Source of the DNA: Xylona heveae TC161
Lineage: Eukaryota > Ascomycota > Xylonomycetes > Xylonales > Xylonaceae
Assembly (NCBI RefSeq): GCF_001619985.1
Contig: NW_017264193.1
Span: 1,245,726 to 1,309,725, forward strand
Direction: 5' to 3'
Length of the DNA stretch: 64,000 nucleotides
Shown here: in pieces, positions 13,121 to 25,630 of the stretch
Layout: each line of letters opens with the position of its first letter
Position numbering within the stretch: position 1 is the stretch's first letter
Translations under genes and position numbers: made by a program
The notes under the pieces: generated by a model
Databases searched by the model: none
What the model was told of the DNA's origin: nothing
Seen by the model: only the letters and a program-made list of their open reading frames with translations

Positions 13121-13695
13121 ATGGATACGCTACAAGGTACGGTTGGTCTGCAAATATATATATAGCGCGCTCAATCCCAGGTCGCCTTTACCTCACGCTT
13201 CAATAAACTGACATAGACCTCAAAAATTGCGGTTTAGCCTACATCTCCCGCTTCCAAAGCATATACACTACAACCTCATCACTCTACGCGCTTCCCGCGC
13301 AAATCGCGAGAGCGGGCAATTCAATGCTCGGCTTCCTAACGTCGCACGCTCGCGACTTTGACCTCAACTTGACGTCCCTGGCGCTCTTGCTTGTGATTCT
13401 CTTCATGAGCTTGAAAATCCTCGATATGCTGCGCCGTGCCGTCATGTATTGGGTACGCATGGCCTTTCGAATGGTCTTCTGGACGGTGGTGGTCTCCGTA
13501 GTGATTCTGATCTGGACACATGGCGTGGAAGACACGCTGAGGGTGCTGGGTGAGATTGGTGGGTTTCTGCAAGGGCTTGCGGCCGTGCTGGTGGAGCAAT
13601 TTGGAGTTGCAGTCTCCGCAGCAGAACAGCAGCAACAACGGCAGTATCAGCAGCGGACGCCTCAAATGGGATATTCGAGACAACAACGACAATAG
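13121..13695 (+). CDS. apq12: Apq12-like nuclear envelope/ER membrane protein
   Basis: Model: a 16-nt first exon 13121-13136 (ATG plus four codons and one base), a 101-nt intron, then 13238-13695; 157 aa. Two adjoining hydrophobic helices span about residues 45-85 (LALLLVILFMSLKIL and WTVVVSVVILIW) separated by a basic turn, followed by a predicted amphipathic stretch and a Gln-rich tail. This architecture and the N-terminal pattern fit the fungal Apq12 family (nuclear pore assembly and biogenesis). Yeast Apq12 acts in the nuclear envelope and ER, linking membrane fluidity to pore assembly and mRNA export. The downstream frame alone could begin at the internal ATG 13324, but the spliced form restores the conserved N-terminus. 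It converges on gpn3. Confidence 0.85.
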
Positions 13696-14281
13696 CGGAT
13701 GCTAAGGGTGAGGAGCTTAAGAGAGGCATAAATCGAGCGGTGTACGACGAATGTGCCGTGCATGTCGATTTGTATAAGCTGCTCGTGGCCAAGCCCCCAA
13801 AAATTTTGGACGGGTCACTAAAAGGCGTTTTTCTTTTGGGAAAGCGGAGTTAATTTATTCTGTGGTGAAGGTCGGACATTTGACCAAAGTTTTCTGATTT
13901 GGGGTTCGAACGGGACTGATTCAAGGGAACGTACTGCAGAGCATTGGGCGTTTCATATATACTTCCTTTCGGGCAGCCACAGGGGATTCAAAGATGAAGA
14001 TTAAAAGGACGAGCTACATCATTCGACATTCTCAAGAATTGAGATTAGAGAAGAATTCAAGACCGATGTTGATTATGCTTAGTGAGGAAGGCTGACGAGC
14101 AATCATCTGGCCCAAAAGATTCGCTATTCTAATGTTTTAACGGATATTCCTTTGCCCCGAACGCCGCCGCTATGCCTATTTTCAAATGGAGTGTTTGAAA
14201 AAGAAAGATGAAATCAATGCCATCATCTGGAATGCCAGGCCACCAGGCCCCTAAAGTGGGTCAGCAAGCATTCTCGCGGGT
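13696..14281. other. Convergent intergenic region apq12/gpn3
   Basis: Holds the 3' ends of the two converging genes. A sequence resembling a tRNA B-box (GGTTCGAAC) near 13903 has no matching A-box or cloverleaf. No gene seen. Confidence 0.5.
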
Positions 14282-15339
14282 TTACTCTGCATCATCATCA
14301 TCCCCGTAAAGATCGACTTCATCATCGGGCTCCCGCGGTTCCTGAGCTTCATGGAATTGAATTGCATCATCAATGTAGCTGAGGATTGCTCCGACACTAT
14401 CTTCGTCTTGCGCATCTAACTGCAAGAACGACACCATGCTGAAGTCGTCAATGAGCTGAGCAACTGCACGATTAAGGCGCTTGAAAGATGCCCCGCCCAT
14501 CATGGCGCCCTTACTGGAAGGGTCTCCTTCTTCGACAGTATCATCGCCAAGACCGGTTACTGTCTGTTCAGGATCGTCGTCTAAGAGACTCGTGTCTGGA
14601 TCAAGGAAGCGTTTCAAAGTCCTCTTCCCTACAGTACCCTTGACAAGATCCATCTTGCTCAGTATGTTCACATGAGGCACCTCGAGCATAATCATGGCAC
14701 TCATTGCTGAGAGCGTGCCGGCGAAGTATTTGGCTCTGTCCACGACAAATGTTGATTCCAGTAAATACGCCGCGCATAGATTGACGTTCAGAGCTCCGGT
14801 TCGAGTCAAATGCTTCACAAGAGTCGGCAGAATTGGAATATGAGTGTACAGCTCAATCTGTCCGGGCATATCGATAATGATGAGATATTCCTCTGTTAAA
14901 GGGTCCAGAGGTTCGGTAATGAAGTCGAGATTCTCAAGGAGGAATCTATAATAGTAAGGAAGTTAGTATTAAAGTGTCCTCTCATACGAGGTCATTCAGA
15001 GGGGCTGAAGATTAAAAAAAATTAACGTACTCGAAGCAGTAAATGAGGCCACCATTCGGACCCAGGCCCATTTCTTCCATAACATCTTCCAGAGAAATCA
15101 GGTCTTTGATGTCCAGGTCCGGCTCGTAGGCAAAGTCTTCGGCAGCGGGGTCAAGATTCACGTAGAAACATGATCTTTTGTTATTTCTCAGGTTCTGAAT
15201 CAATGCCGAACAGAATGTCGTCTGCTATCCCATGAGCACCAAACTGAAGAAAGAGCGGGAGTCGAGCGACATGATTTCCCAGGGCACTTACCTTCCCCGC
15301 CCCGGCCGGTCCCATTACTAGAACGCCAAACTTGCTCAT
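14282..15339 (-). CDS. gpn3: GPN-loop GTPase 3 (Fet5 family)
   Basis: Model on the minus strand: exons 15339-15292, 15221-15031 and 14945-14282; 300 aa. Residues 1-16 end in the P-loop GPAGAGK, and exon 2 supplies TTF. The family-defining Gly-Pro-Asn loop is present (MGLGPNGGLIYCFE), then the G3 region DMPGQIELYTH and a G4-like SKMD. The acidic C-terminus (DDDDAE) is typical. GPN GTPases help assemble and import RNA polymerase II. The G3 motif has Met where I recall Cys in homologues. The first intron ends in tandem acceptors TAGCAG; the second is assumed because it gives an intact Walker A. It is divergent from the S-adenosylmethionine synthetase gene and convergent with apq12. Confidence 0.95.
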
Positions 15340-16507
15340 CTTGCAAATCTGAAAGTCTAGGATACTATCACAGCATCCACTGAGCCGTCACGTAACCGTA
15401 AATTGTAGATCACTGACGGCAGCAATTGGCGGAAATGGAGAAGCTTCGCGGTAAAGCTGGATGACCTTCAACTAGTAAATTTGCGATACGAGCCAATGAC
15501 GAGGGTCGGAACGATCGGCGGATATCTCCATCACGCGGATTCGTTCTAATCCAGATATAGATTAGATCAGCAAAACTCTAGATCAAGTTATGTAAGAAAT
15601 TATTAAGTTTCAGTAGGCGGAGTAGAGGCGGAAGAGGAAGGAAATTTCCCAGACGCCGCAATTTGCCCCGCCTGTCGCCAGTCGCATGGGGAAACAAGTG
15701 GACATTAAAGCTTCTCCCTTGACCGTACCATATAAGAAGTTTTCAGTCCTAGATTGCCAATCTCTGGATTGTTGATTTGCACAGAATGATGTTACATTGC
15801 ATACTAAGCAGATCAATGTCTATATCAGAGGAGGCATAACAGTCACAACAAGTGCGAATTCGTAAAATGCAATGAATCTTCCGGATTCTCCGGTGAGGGT
15901 AATCAAGATCAATTCAACGATTTATTTATCACTTGGGTCCAGGAAAACGTCACCTACGTTTGAAATGTATGCGGCTCTTTGTTGTAACTTTAATTAAAAA
16001 ATGTACCTAGACCAGCAAGGTACTAGGAAGTTCATCGAAGACCATGGTTTTCTGCGTTTACCTGGCTCCAGCTCTCATCTACTCTGCGTCTTGAGACAAT
16101 GCCATCTGTTAAAAAGTGTCGTCGTAGGTCGCGAATATAATTCAGTACTTCGTACGAAGCTACTGTAGAAGTAAATCACAGAAGGACACAGGTAAATAAA
16201 CCGGCGGGGGCTTACTCAGGTCCTCTACGGGAGAGAAACCTTGGCCACTTTTTTTCTTCACTTCGGGGCCCGTCGGCGTCTTCGGTGAGATTGCGACATG
16301 TCGCTTAATTTGTCGCCGGCCTGCAAAACTCCCCCCTCATCGAACCAAGACCCTTCTTCATCTCCCCTCTCTTTCTTTCTCTGACCGTCTCTCTTATACA
16401 TCCCACTCCCTCTCCCTTTCTTCTTCTGCAGCCGCTTAGGTTTCTCTTCTTCCTTAAGAGTTTTCTTTTTCTTTGAACTTTTCTTCCAATCCCTTAATTT
16501 CGCAATC
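15340..16507. other. Divergent promoter region gpn3/S-adenosylmethionine synthetase
   Basis: About 1.2 kb between two divergent starts. The right end is the strongly pyrimidine-rich leader listed separately. No coding frame supported. Confidence 0.6.
16355..16507 (+). promoter_or_regulatory. Pyrimidine-rich core promoter/5' leader of S-adenosylmethionine synthetase
   Basis: About 150 bases dominated by C and T on the coding strand directly before the ATG. Long CT tracts of this kind are known in highly expressed fungal genes, where transcription often starts at or after the tract. The assignment rests on composition and position only. Confidence 0.6.
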
Positions 16508-17854
16508 ATGGTCGCTGCCACCAACGGGGTCGCCAAGCCCACTTTCCTTTTCACCTCCGAATCCGTCGGTGAGGGTCACCCGGACAAGATTGCGTACGTA
16601 TTTAAAGATGCCCATTTGTGTGCAATGTGAATTGGATCTGACTCTGTTGAACAGCGATCAGGTCTCCGACGCCATCCTTGATGCCTGCCTGAAGGAGGAC
16701 CCTCTTTCCAAGGTCGCTTGCGAGACCGCCACCAAGACTGGTAAGGTCATCATTTTTATGGACACTCTTGGGGCACTGTTTCTGACAGGTACTAGGTATG
16801 ATCATGGTCTTTGGTGAAATCACCACCAAGGCTAGACTCGACTACCAGAAGATCATTCGTGACACCATCAAGGACATCGGATACGACAGCTCTGACAAGG
16901 GCTTTGACTACAAGACTTGCAACGTCCTCGTCGCTATTGAGCAGCAGTCTCCCGACATTGCCCAGGGTCTCCACTATGAGGAGGCTCTGGAGAAGCTCGG
17001 TGCTGGTGACCAGGGTATCATGTTCGGTTATGCCTCTGATGAGACCCCTGAGCTCCTCCCCTTGACCATTCAGCTCTCCCACAAGCTCAATGCTGCCATG
17101 AAGCAGGCCCGCAATGACGGCTCTCTGCCTTGGTTGCGCCCCGACACCAAGACTCAGGTCACTGTCGAGTATGAGCATGACAATGGCGCTGTCGTTCCCA
17201 AGCGCGTTGACACCGTTGTCGTCTCTGCTCAGCACAGCCCTGACATTACTACTGAGCAGCTCCGCAAGGAGATCAAGGAGAAGATCATCCAGAAGGTCAT
17301 CCCTGCCAAGTACCTCGACGACCGCACCATCTACCACGTAAGTTTCTATTCCCTTTGCATTTCAAAAAACCCACAAGGTTCTGACTTGAAACAAGATCCA
17401 ACCCTCTGGTCTCTTCATCATTGGTGGTCCCCAAGGTGATGCTGGTCTGACCGGCCGTAAGATCATCGTCGACACCTACGGTGGCTGGGGTGCTCACGGT
17501 GGTGGTGCTTTCTCTGGCAAGGACTACTCCAAGGTCGACCGCTCTGCTGCCTACCTTGCCCGCTGGATCGCCAAGTCTCTCGTTCACTCCAAGCTCGCTC
17601 GCCGCGCCTTGGTTCAGCTTTCTTATGCCATCGGTGTTGCTGAGCCTCTGTCGCTTTTCGTTGAGACTTACGGTACCTCTGACAAGACCTCCGACGAGCT
17701 TGTTCAGATCATCCGTAACAACTTCGACCTCCGTCCTGGTGTTATCGTCAAGGAGCTCAACTTGACTAACCCCATCTACTGCCAGACTGCCAAGAACGGT
17801 CACTTCTCCAACCCCGAGTTCACCTGGGAGAAGCCTAAGACCCTCAAGTATTAA
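16508..17854 (+). CDS. sasA: S-adenosylmethionine synthetase
   Basis: Model: exons 16508-16593, 16655-16740, 16796-17337 and 17396-17854; 390 aa, the usual length. Family motifs: [20 protein letters not shown] at the N-terminus (methionine and ATP site), the [12 protein letters not shown] signature in the middle, and GGGAFSGKD towards the C-terminus. The enzyme makes S-adenosylmethionine from methionine and ATP in the cytosol, with Mg and K ions. Codon usage is strongly biased to C-ending codons, unlike most neighbours, which fits very high expression. Two introns interrupt the first 60 codons, as in homologues. Its product is the methyl donor for the Opi3-type methyltransferase near 57.3 kb, though the genes are not clustered. 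Confidence 0.98.
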
Positions 17855-20800
17855 GTTCCCTTCGATCCTGTGAGAATGGGCTTGGCTTGAGTGGTGAGGT
17901 TTAATCTTGCATATCTAGTCACCTCTAATCCATGCATTTCTTTGTAATTTCTTTTCTTTTTTCTTTTTTTGCGCGGCTAGGGTAAGCCGCAGGGTCGGCT
18001 TCTTCAACGATTTACGAGCGTGTGATACCGCCAAAGACTTTTCGCACTGTTTGTTTGATTGAGGGCGAAAAAGTTATTCAACATAGACCATTTCAAGGGA
18101 GTAAATGACGAGCATCGGCGTTCGGAGAATTTCAACACGTTCTCTGCACGTGGCCCTTGGGGGGCCTCTGTTTGAGTTGGTTCCCGATTACCTCTTTGAC
18201 TTTCAATTCAAGTCATCCTAAAGAGGCGGGGGCATAGGTCGTATTTAGATTAGTTACGATCATATATAATGCACATGGTACAATTTGGAATACCAAAAAA
18301 AAGCTACGATTTGTCATTTTAGGGTTGAATCGGCCAGTCAAGCTTTAATTGAGCTTGCCTCTGCGAGACATGAATGTAGTACACCTACATGAACAAGCAA
18401 GCATAGAGTCGACATTTCGGAAGGCCACAAGTGTTTGCATATTTTCTTCTCATGCTCACGTGAGAGCTATAGTGTGTCACGCGATGCTATGTTAATGAGC
18501 CTATGAAAGAAGCTTCTGGTAACAGTCAAGCGGCGGTTTTGGTATGCCTACGGAGTACCTAGAGGTGAAGGCCCGTTTAGCAGGCGTTAGCTGAATATTA
18601 ATCCCTTTGACCTCAACCAGGCAAGAATTGAAAAAGCCTCGAATTAGGGGCGCGTCTCCAATTCTGAGAAAGATTGGTGAGGAGAGAAAGAAGTTTATGA
18701 TCTAAGATAAACTCCGTAAATTATTCTTTTTTGAATTGCCAGCAGGAATGTTGCTTTTGATGTTTGCCGGACGCTATATACCGCGATGCACTCAATGCAC
18801 ACGTCAGCCTTAGATGTCAAATGTCAAATGGGTGATTCTCGGACTAGACGAATGCCTGTGATTGGAATCGATACAACGGAGTTTCTTTCCCCGCGTTGGC
18901 AGAGTCAATGATGCCTGTCATCTTAGTCTCCGTTAAGACGCGAAGAAAGACGAATGGATAAGTGCGAGAAAACACTCCTTGGCATAACACCAGACTATCT
19001 CGCGCTGTGGGAAGCAAGCCGATCAATTGGAGCCAGCCAGATAAAAGAGGGGGGAATTTTCAATGACGGGGGGAGAGGAGAGAGCGGCTTGTCTCAGTTC
19101 TCAGTTGACTACGAGTCATGTGTTCTCCTTTTAGTTGTTGACCCTGCAGTTGGCGAGCAGAGGGATGCCATTTTCCTGATTGGATAAATGAGGACTGTGG
19201 AATTACTTTGTGTCTCTGAGTCGAATAGCATTACGCTCAGAGCGGGCTCTTATGTTTGCGGGTTTTAATAGGACAGCCATCTCTTCCATCTCTGGGGGTC
19301 TTGGGGGTTTGAGCTTTATAATGGTTCATCACGATATTACTCGGCACGCGTGACACCAGTCTAGCGGCATCACGAGGGGGGACCGAAAAAATGAAAATGT
19401 GAAATTGTCAGTTTGGAACCCTGCGTTCCATTAGGTCGCACGATCAATCCCTTGCCTTGTATTCACCTGGATTACGTTTCGCCTCGCAATGCATTTGGGA
19501 TGGCGGATTGCCATTGCTCAATGGTAGAAGCCCAGACGGTTAGATCGAGATATCCGAGAAGGAGGGTGAAGTTTCGAGATGCGAACCTTTCTTCTCAGGT
19601 TCCCAGTCTAAGACGTCTTGAAGATAATGATAGCCTTCGGCAAGTCAGCGTACTCATTTAGAGGTAGGATTCAGCGTTGAGGGGTTTAAGAGCCCTTTTT
19701 TTTTTCTATTTTGCTTTTCTTTCTTTTCGCTCATCCAACAAGCAATCTAAAAGACTTCTAAACAGTCTTTTGAAATTTCACTGATTCCAATTTGCCTAGC
19801 TTGTCTGCAATCCAACGCTTCCTGGTATAATATCTTAACGATCACAGATGATTTGAAAGGCTTTGAACTGACTTGGCGATAGCTAAAATGTAACCAATCA
19901 CCTCTTGACGCTTCCCCACGCATTCATATTGCATTTCTACCGAAACATGAGAGTCTTAGGAGCGTATGAGCAAAGAGCAAAGAGCAAAGAGACGTAAAAA
20001 GAATCGAGCAATTTTAATCCTTTGAAAAAGCGACCAGAAAGTCGATTGAACTGGGGTTCGGCTTTATCACACGCTCGACCTCGCCGTTCGTCATTTGTGC
20101 AAGTCGAAAAGCCATTGACGGCAAGAAGCGAAATCAGAATGCTCCTCTAGTCTGCATAATTACCGCCCAGCAGTGCATTCTGCTGGGGTAATGGTGCCAA
20201 GCAACCAGCGGCGTCACACTTCTCGGCTCAGTAACGGTATTATTATTGTTGATATTATAGTCATGAGCGATTACCCGTAAGTAATGCTACAAACTTGGGG
20301 CTTCTCATCGCGCGGCGGCTGGCTGTAGGGCCAGAAAAACTGCAGGTTGTGGGAGAGCGATGGCTGCGTCCAGTGCTGCAGCGAAATAAATAAGCCCAGC
20401 TATGACAAAGGAGATGTTGACGAATCATGGGCTCGGGAAGGGCTGTCGTCGGCCTCGATAGGCCTCTGCGGCTGCCATCTTACGGCATCAACCCCTCATT
20501 TGAGGCTTGTCATGCTCTTTCTCCTTTCCTTCTACCCAATACCCCTTGCCCACTCGCGTGCGTCGTCTTGCCCCTCCGTCATCCTGCGATACTGGTCAAA
20601 TTGTCGTCGGTCTACGTACACATGTCAGGCGGGGTCCCCGCAATCCCATACGTGCATATGCTTCAATCGAGAGGGGCACTGCGATCAGTGTTCATCTTCG
20701 TAGACCTTTGAATAGTCATCCTGCACTCTAGCCTCAAGCCGGTTTTATTGTGGTCTCTGTCTCCGTGACCAACCCCGTTGGCACAAGTGCACATGAACAC

Positions 20801-23200
20801 TGTTATGTAGATTGGGAAGGCCGTTGCACTCCTTCCCATCTTATTTCACCCACCCCCCTTCATCTAGATATCATACCTCTTGGGACAAAACAGATCCTTC
20901 TCTCGCGTGCATCATTACCACTTCTACTCCCAAAACGCCTCCGTGCAGCCCAGTCCAGCGTCGGTTGAATCGCCTCGCAGCAAGGTATCCCCGGACTCAA
21001 GCAACCGTAGCCACCCTTTTATGTTGTACATACTAGAAACCCATCCTTTTTTTTTTTTTTCGTTCCCTTCTCTCTTTGGCCCTCAAAACAAAATTTGTAG
21101 TTTATCGTCTGTATTTGTCCCATTCAGCAAATAGGCCTATCTCTTCTACGGCGCTGCAGAGACATTGGACACAAATATCGGCCAGGGTTGTGGTGTGAAT
21201 ACCCCAGAATTAGAGAGAGAACCCCACAGATTCACGAGACCCGGCAAAGAATCTCCGCGCAGCATAAGACCGAATCTCAGGTCGGCCCATCGAGCATTTC
21301 ATCGCTATCACCATCATCCTCATTGTCGAGACCAGTCAGTTTGTCACTACAATCTAGTCTGCAGACCTTACTCCCTCCGTCTGTCCTTCTGTTTAACTAG
21401 TTCATCACTCTTCTCAACCTCGACTCCTGGCTTCATCAAAAGGGAACTGCCAAGACTGTTCGGAGCACACCTACAAGCAAGATTCACTACGGGAGAACTT
21501 GACACGGACAGACACCATATATTCAGATCACACACACACACAACATACACATATACTTACCCACATCCATAACCGCGCACACACAAACACACGCACCAAA
21601 CCTGGGGGCCCACCATCTATCGTGCTGTTCTGGCTCCCATTCCATCAATTTTATGTTCTTGCAGACTACTAATCTATTGCCGTCTGGGATGCTGCTTTCG
21701 CCCTACCCTGTGGTGCTTCGTTCCAGTGGATGATTCGTCCCACCGGGCCCGGCTCGTCCCGCAAGTACCAGTACATATACTTTGGCTAGTTTTTCGAGCA
21801 CGCCAAAGTTACAGTCTCATCCCCACAACCCACCCAGGTCATTGTCGCCATCACCATACTCCGATAGGCTCGCTACCTGGTCTGAGTTTGGGTGCAGCGA
21901 TCTTCGCACCCGTCCCTCTTGCACCACAAGGCCAAATCCTATTACCTGCGCCACCTGTTGTCCGTTCGATGACGCCAACTGTGTCCAAATACAAATATCG
22001 TGTTGTTCTTTGCACTATTACATCGAAAGCAAAATTACGGGAAGAGATATTGTGTGCAAATACCTCTTGCGACAAGTGCTGAGCCCTCTTCCGATCCAGT
22101 AACCACGAGTTCGGCTCCTTCCAGTGCAACGCAACACCTGGGCTTTTCCGCGCAGTACGCAGTAAGACTTTGCCACACCCGCAGAGAAGGCCCCCCGTCG
22201 AGATTAAGCTTACCGACCATAGGGAAAGAGGGTGAAGGACTGATCTCTAGGGTTCAAGGGGAGACGTCTCCTTCGAGGTAGGGACAATTTCTTTTCCCCA
22301 CATCGCTGCACCTCGCGCCGTGGCCGGGTCGGTGGGCAGCGTCTTTGGCTCTCGGCCCCAGATCTGACGTATCCATTGCCAGCCCAAACGGAGGTTCTTT
22401 ACCTCTTGGGGTGAACTCGGTCGTGGGCCAATGGAATCAACGCATCATTATCGCATACATATCCTAATTCTCTAAGCTGACTTCTTCGACGTTTGTAGTT
22501 TTGGCCTCGAATTTCTCCATCAAATTTACCGCCTCTACAGTATTACTTTCGATCCTCTTTTCATCTGATGGTAGTTCGGACCAAGTGGCAGTAAAAGTTG
22601 CCTAATTTCTCCCCCTTGCGGCCAGCAAAGCTACAGGATTCGACCATTGTCACTCGGTCCTCGACGTGGTCTCCTTTCGGCGTTGTCTTTGGACAAAGCT
22701 AGACTAGTCCCAAATTCCCTTTGGCGCTCGCTCTTTGGGACTTGCTTGGTTTCTCGTCTCGTGGCTCGTCCGCAAAGAATAGCCTCCCTCGCTTGTTAAA
22801 CCACACGGCGCGCGAACCGCCAGCAACCCCCTCCCTTCTCATCCTCCGAACCAGACGAACGGCTGGGGCGAAGCGTACGACATCGCCGTCATCCGCGTCT
22901 TTGCGTCACGTTGTGATTCTTGATGAGCGCCTTTGCTAGTTCGACCCAATCGCACGGTCTTGCTGTATAGATTCCAGGCTCTGCACTCGAGCCGATCGCA
23001 CATCTCTTGACTCCGACTTGCGAGCGGGTTGACCGTCGCGTCTAGCTGTTTAGCTCTCTCGGCTCACCCTGCATGCGACGTATCGTGCCGTGGCTCGACC
23101 AAGCAGTCCTACGTCGCATGCGTAACAATCAACTATCAAACTATCTCATCTTCAACAGCTCATCTTGCGACCTGTTCGCCAGACGGCTTGTTGATCAACC
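17855..23200. other. 5.3-kb block without a recognisable gene
   Basis: No open frame here carries a domain or forms a credible spliced protein. It contains TACGGAGTA at 18549-18557, a 7-bp repeat (GAGCAAA, three units) at 19968-19988, a T14 run at 21047-21060 and a short CA run near 21530-21543. From about 20.5 kb to 23.2 kb the plus strand is markedly pyrimidine-rich, consistent with a long promoter and leader for the Rsc7-type gene. A non-coding RNA or a fast-evolving gene cannot be excluded. Confidence 0.5.
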
Positions 23201-25630
23201 ATGTATTCGGCATCTCATCCTGTGCCGGCGTCGATGAACGGCATGGGCGGCGATATCATTGATGGTTCAGGCACAATCAACCCTGCAGCTTTGAATACAG
23301 GTATTTCCACTTTGCAGTCCAGTCTACATCTCAGCACTCTTTGTAAAGCGAGAGCATGAACGCGAAATCCTGGGACGGTGGCGGCTAGAGGGCTCTTGTT
23401 CTGCGTGTGCTGGTCATGCGCAGCACTATCCTGTCGCGTTCCGTTTTGTTGTGATCGATGTATGCTAACGCGTTCCTTGTCGCAGCAGTCTTACCGACGC
23501 CGACCTCTGTCAGCGCACCTGAAACAAGCCCTCGTGGTGTAAAACGAAGCCGCTCGCCTGAATATTATGGGGAGTTGGCGATGGGTCGACAGGGTGGAGT
23601 TGAGGATGATGATGATGATGGTAAGTGCTAGTGCTCTTCCAGTTTTATAATGATAAGGCGCGCTGTCGTCAAAAGAAGCGTATGACGACCGAAGAAAGAG
23701 AAGAGAATATGCCACGTTCTCATCATGATCCTAGCCTGCCCTCTCTTCACTCGAAGCATATTTTACTGATGAGATCATTGGCTGTACAGACGATCAGAAG
23801 CCGCGAAAGCGCGGAAGACCACCCAAGACGAAACTTGGGGGAGTGTCCGAGAGTCCGCTATCGACATCACCACAAGGACCCCAGCAGGCCCTACCTTCGC
23901 AAATCCAGACGCCTAAGCTCCAGTCGCAAGGTTTACCGCATACGTCAGGCACGCCTACGCAAGCTTCACCCCCCAAGTCTACGCCCACAAAGACCGTGGT
24001 AAAGGCATTGCCCACGGTTCGAGATCATACAACCGATCAGCTCAATCCAGAACGAGATGAATACATTCCTCGCGAGTACGATGAGGCGGGTGAGAAAAAG
24101 GTCACCCAGACAGGGCATCTTCTCGATGGCCGAGAATATCGATGCCGAACCTTTTACGTACCGAACAGAGGCGATAAGCTGTTCATGTTAGCCACCGAAT
24201 GCGCAAGGGTTCTGGGTTACCGTGATTCTTATCTTCTTTTCAATAAAAACCGCTCCCTCTACAAGATTATTGCGACACAGGCCGAGAAAGACGACTTGAT
24301 TCAGCAAGAGATTCTGCCATACTCGTATCGATCTCGGCAAATTGCTATAGTCACGGCCAAATCAATGTTTCGTCAATTCGGCAGTCGAGTCATTGTCAAC
24401 GGGCGCCGAGTACGGGATGATTACTGGGAGAGCAAAGCTAGAAAGCAAGGTTTCACAGAGGAGGACCTGGCTGGAGAAAAACGACCGGGCGCTGCAAAAG
24501 CGCGTGAAAATGCTGCTGCCGAGGCAGAGCGCGCTCTGGCAGGCTCTACTTTGGGCCATCATGGTGAGATTGTGTATAGCAATGGTCCTGGCCATCTCGA
24601 GGGTCACCCGCAGTCTCAGACTTTACAAGCAGGTCTAGGTGCTGGTGCCTCTCTTGCGCCTCTCCCAATGATTCATCTAGCTCCTGCAGATGATATACAT
24701 CTCCGGGACTATGGAAACGTGCCACGTCCAAGGCAAGAAATGTCCGGTCCACCTTACCTGGATCGTTCTCAACCAAGTGGTAGTGCCGAAATTCTAAACC
24801 AGGCTTCGCATGCTGCCGACTTCAACAAGATGCTTGGTCAACAGCGTAATCATCGTACCAAATATCTTGAAGATTTTTGGAAGCAACCACGGGAGATGCC
24901 AGCCCCTGCCAATCCATCGCAGCAACAGCAGCAGCAACAGCAGCAGCAACAGACGGCGCAAGCTCCACCGCAAGCTGTCGGCCAAGTAGATACCGCCTCA
25001 ACCGTTGGCCAGGCGCTTCATTCTCCGCAAGTCTCCTCTAACCCCATGATGGGCGCCGCGCAACAGCCTATGATGCCATCTCAACAACGCGGGACTCCAC
25101 AGATGATTGCTTCACAGGCATTTCCACAGCAGCAGGCTCAGCATCAACAGAGTCCGTTAGCACAATCTCCAGGGAGAGCAATGGCTCAGTCTATTCGTCC
25201 TGATCAGATTCATCATCGCTCTTCGGGTCTTTCGCTTGGTCCCACCGGCCACAATCAAAATACAGCATATGGCTTTTCCCAGCAGACACCCATGTGGCCA
25301 CCACCGCAACCTCAACAATCCCCGCTTGGCGGCCATGGAATGCCACAATTTAACCCTCAACTGCAGTCTCATTCACCGCACGCGCAACAATCGCCCCATC
25401 ATGCCCCTCCGCAACTTCATCAGCAGAGCTCAGGCTCGCTGCCCAGCAACTCGCTCAATTACCCTGGTGTGGCACCTGGAGGATACGCGACTGCTCAGCG
25501 AGGCTCATTCAATCCCAGCCAGAATCCGCAGCATTTTATGCAGCAGACGTCAGCTGCGCAGCAAGCGAATCCCGGATGGGCTCCTTCAGCCCCGGGATCT
25601 CATGGGCAACAACCCTGGCCGGGCTACTGA
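23201..25630 (+). CDS. rsc7: Chromatin remodelling complex subunit, Rsc7/Npl6-Swp82 family
   Basis: Model: exons 23201-23300, 23486-23620 and 23790-25630; 691 aa. Near residues 84-91 is an AT-hook (RKRGRPPK) preceded by an acidic run of aspartates. Residues about 180-290 hold the conserved CRC-subunit domain (CRTFYVPNRGDKLFMLATE, RVLGYRDSYLLFNKNRSL, MFRQFGSRVIVNGRRVRDDY). The C-terminal half is Gln/Pro/Ser-rich with a polyglutamine tract, a common form in filamentous fungal members. In yeast, Npl6/Rsc7 belongs to the RSC remodeller and Swp82 to SWI/SNF; which complex applies here cannot be told from sequence. The two introns (185 and 169 nt) are longer than others in the window. Intron 1 ends in a tandem CAGCAG acceptor, so one alanine is uncertain. 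Confidence 0.92.
24920..24952 (+). repeat. CAG/CAA polyglutamine tract
   Basis: Eleven consecutive Gln codons (mixed CAG and CAA) within the Rsc7-type gene, in the disordered C-terminal half. Confidence 0.95.

Noticed and set aside
13890-13925. A possible tRNA B-box (GGTTCGAAC)
   Set aside because: No A-box at the right spacing and no cloverleaf stems.
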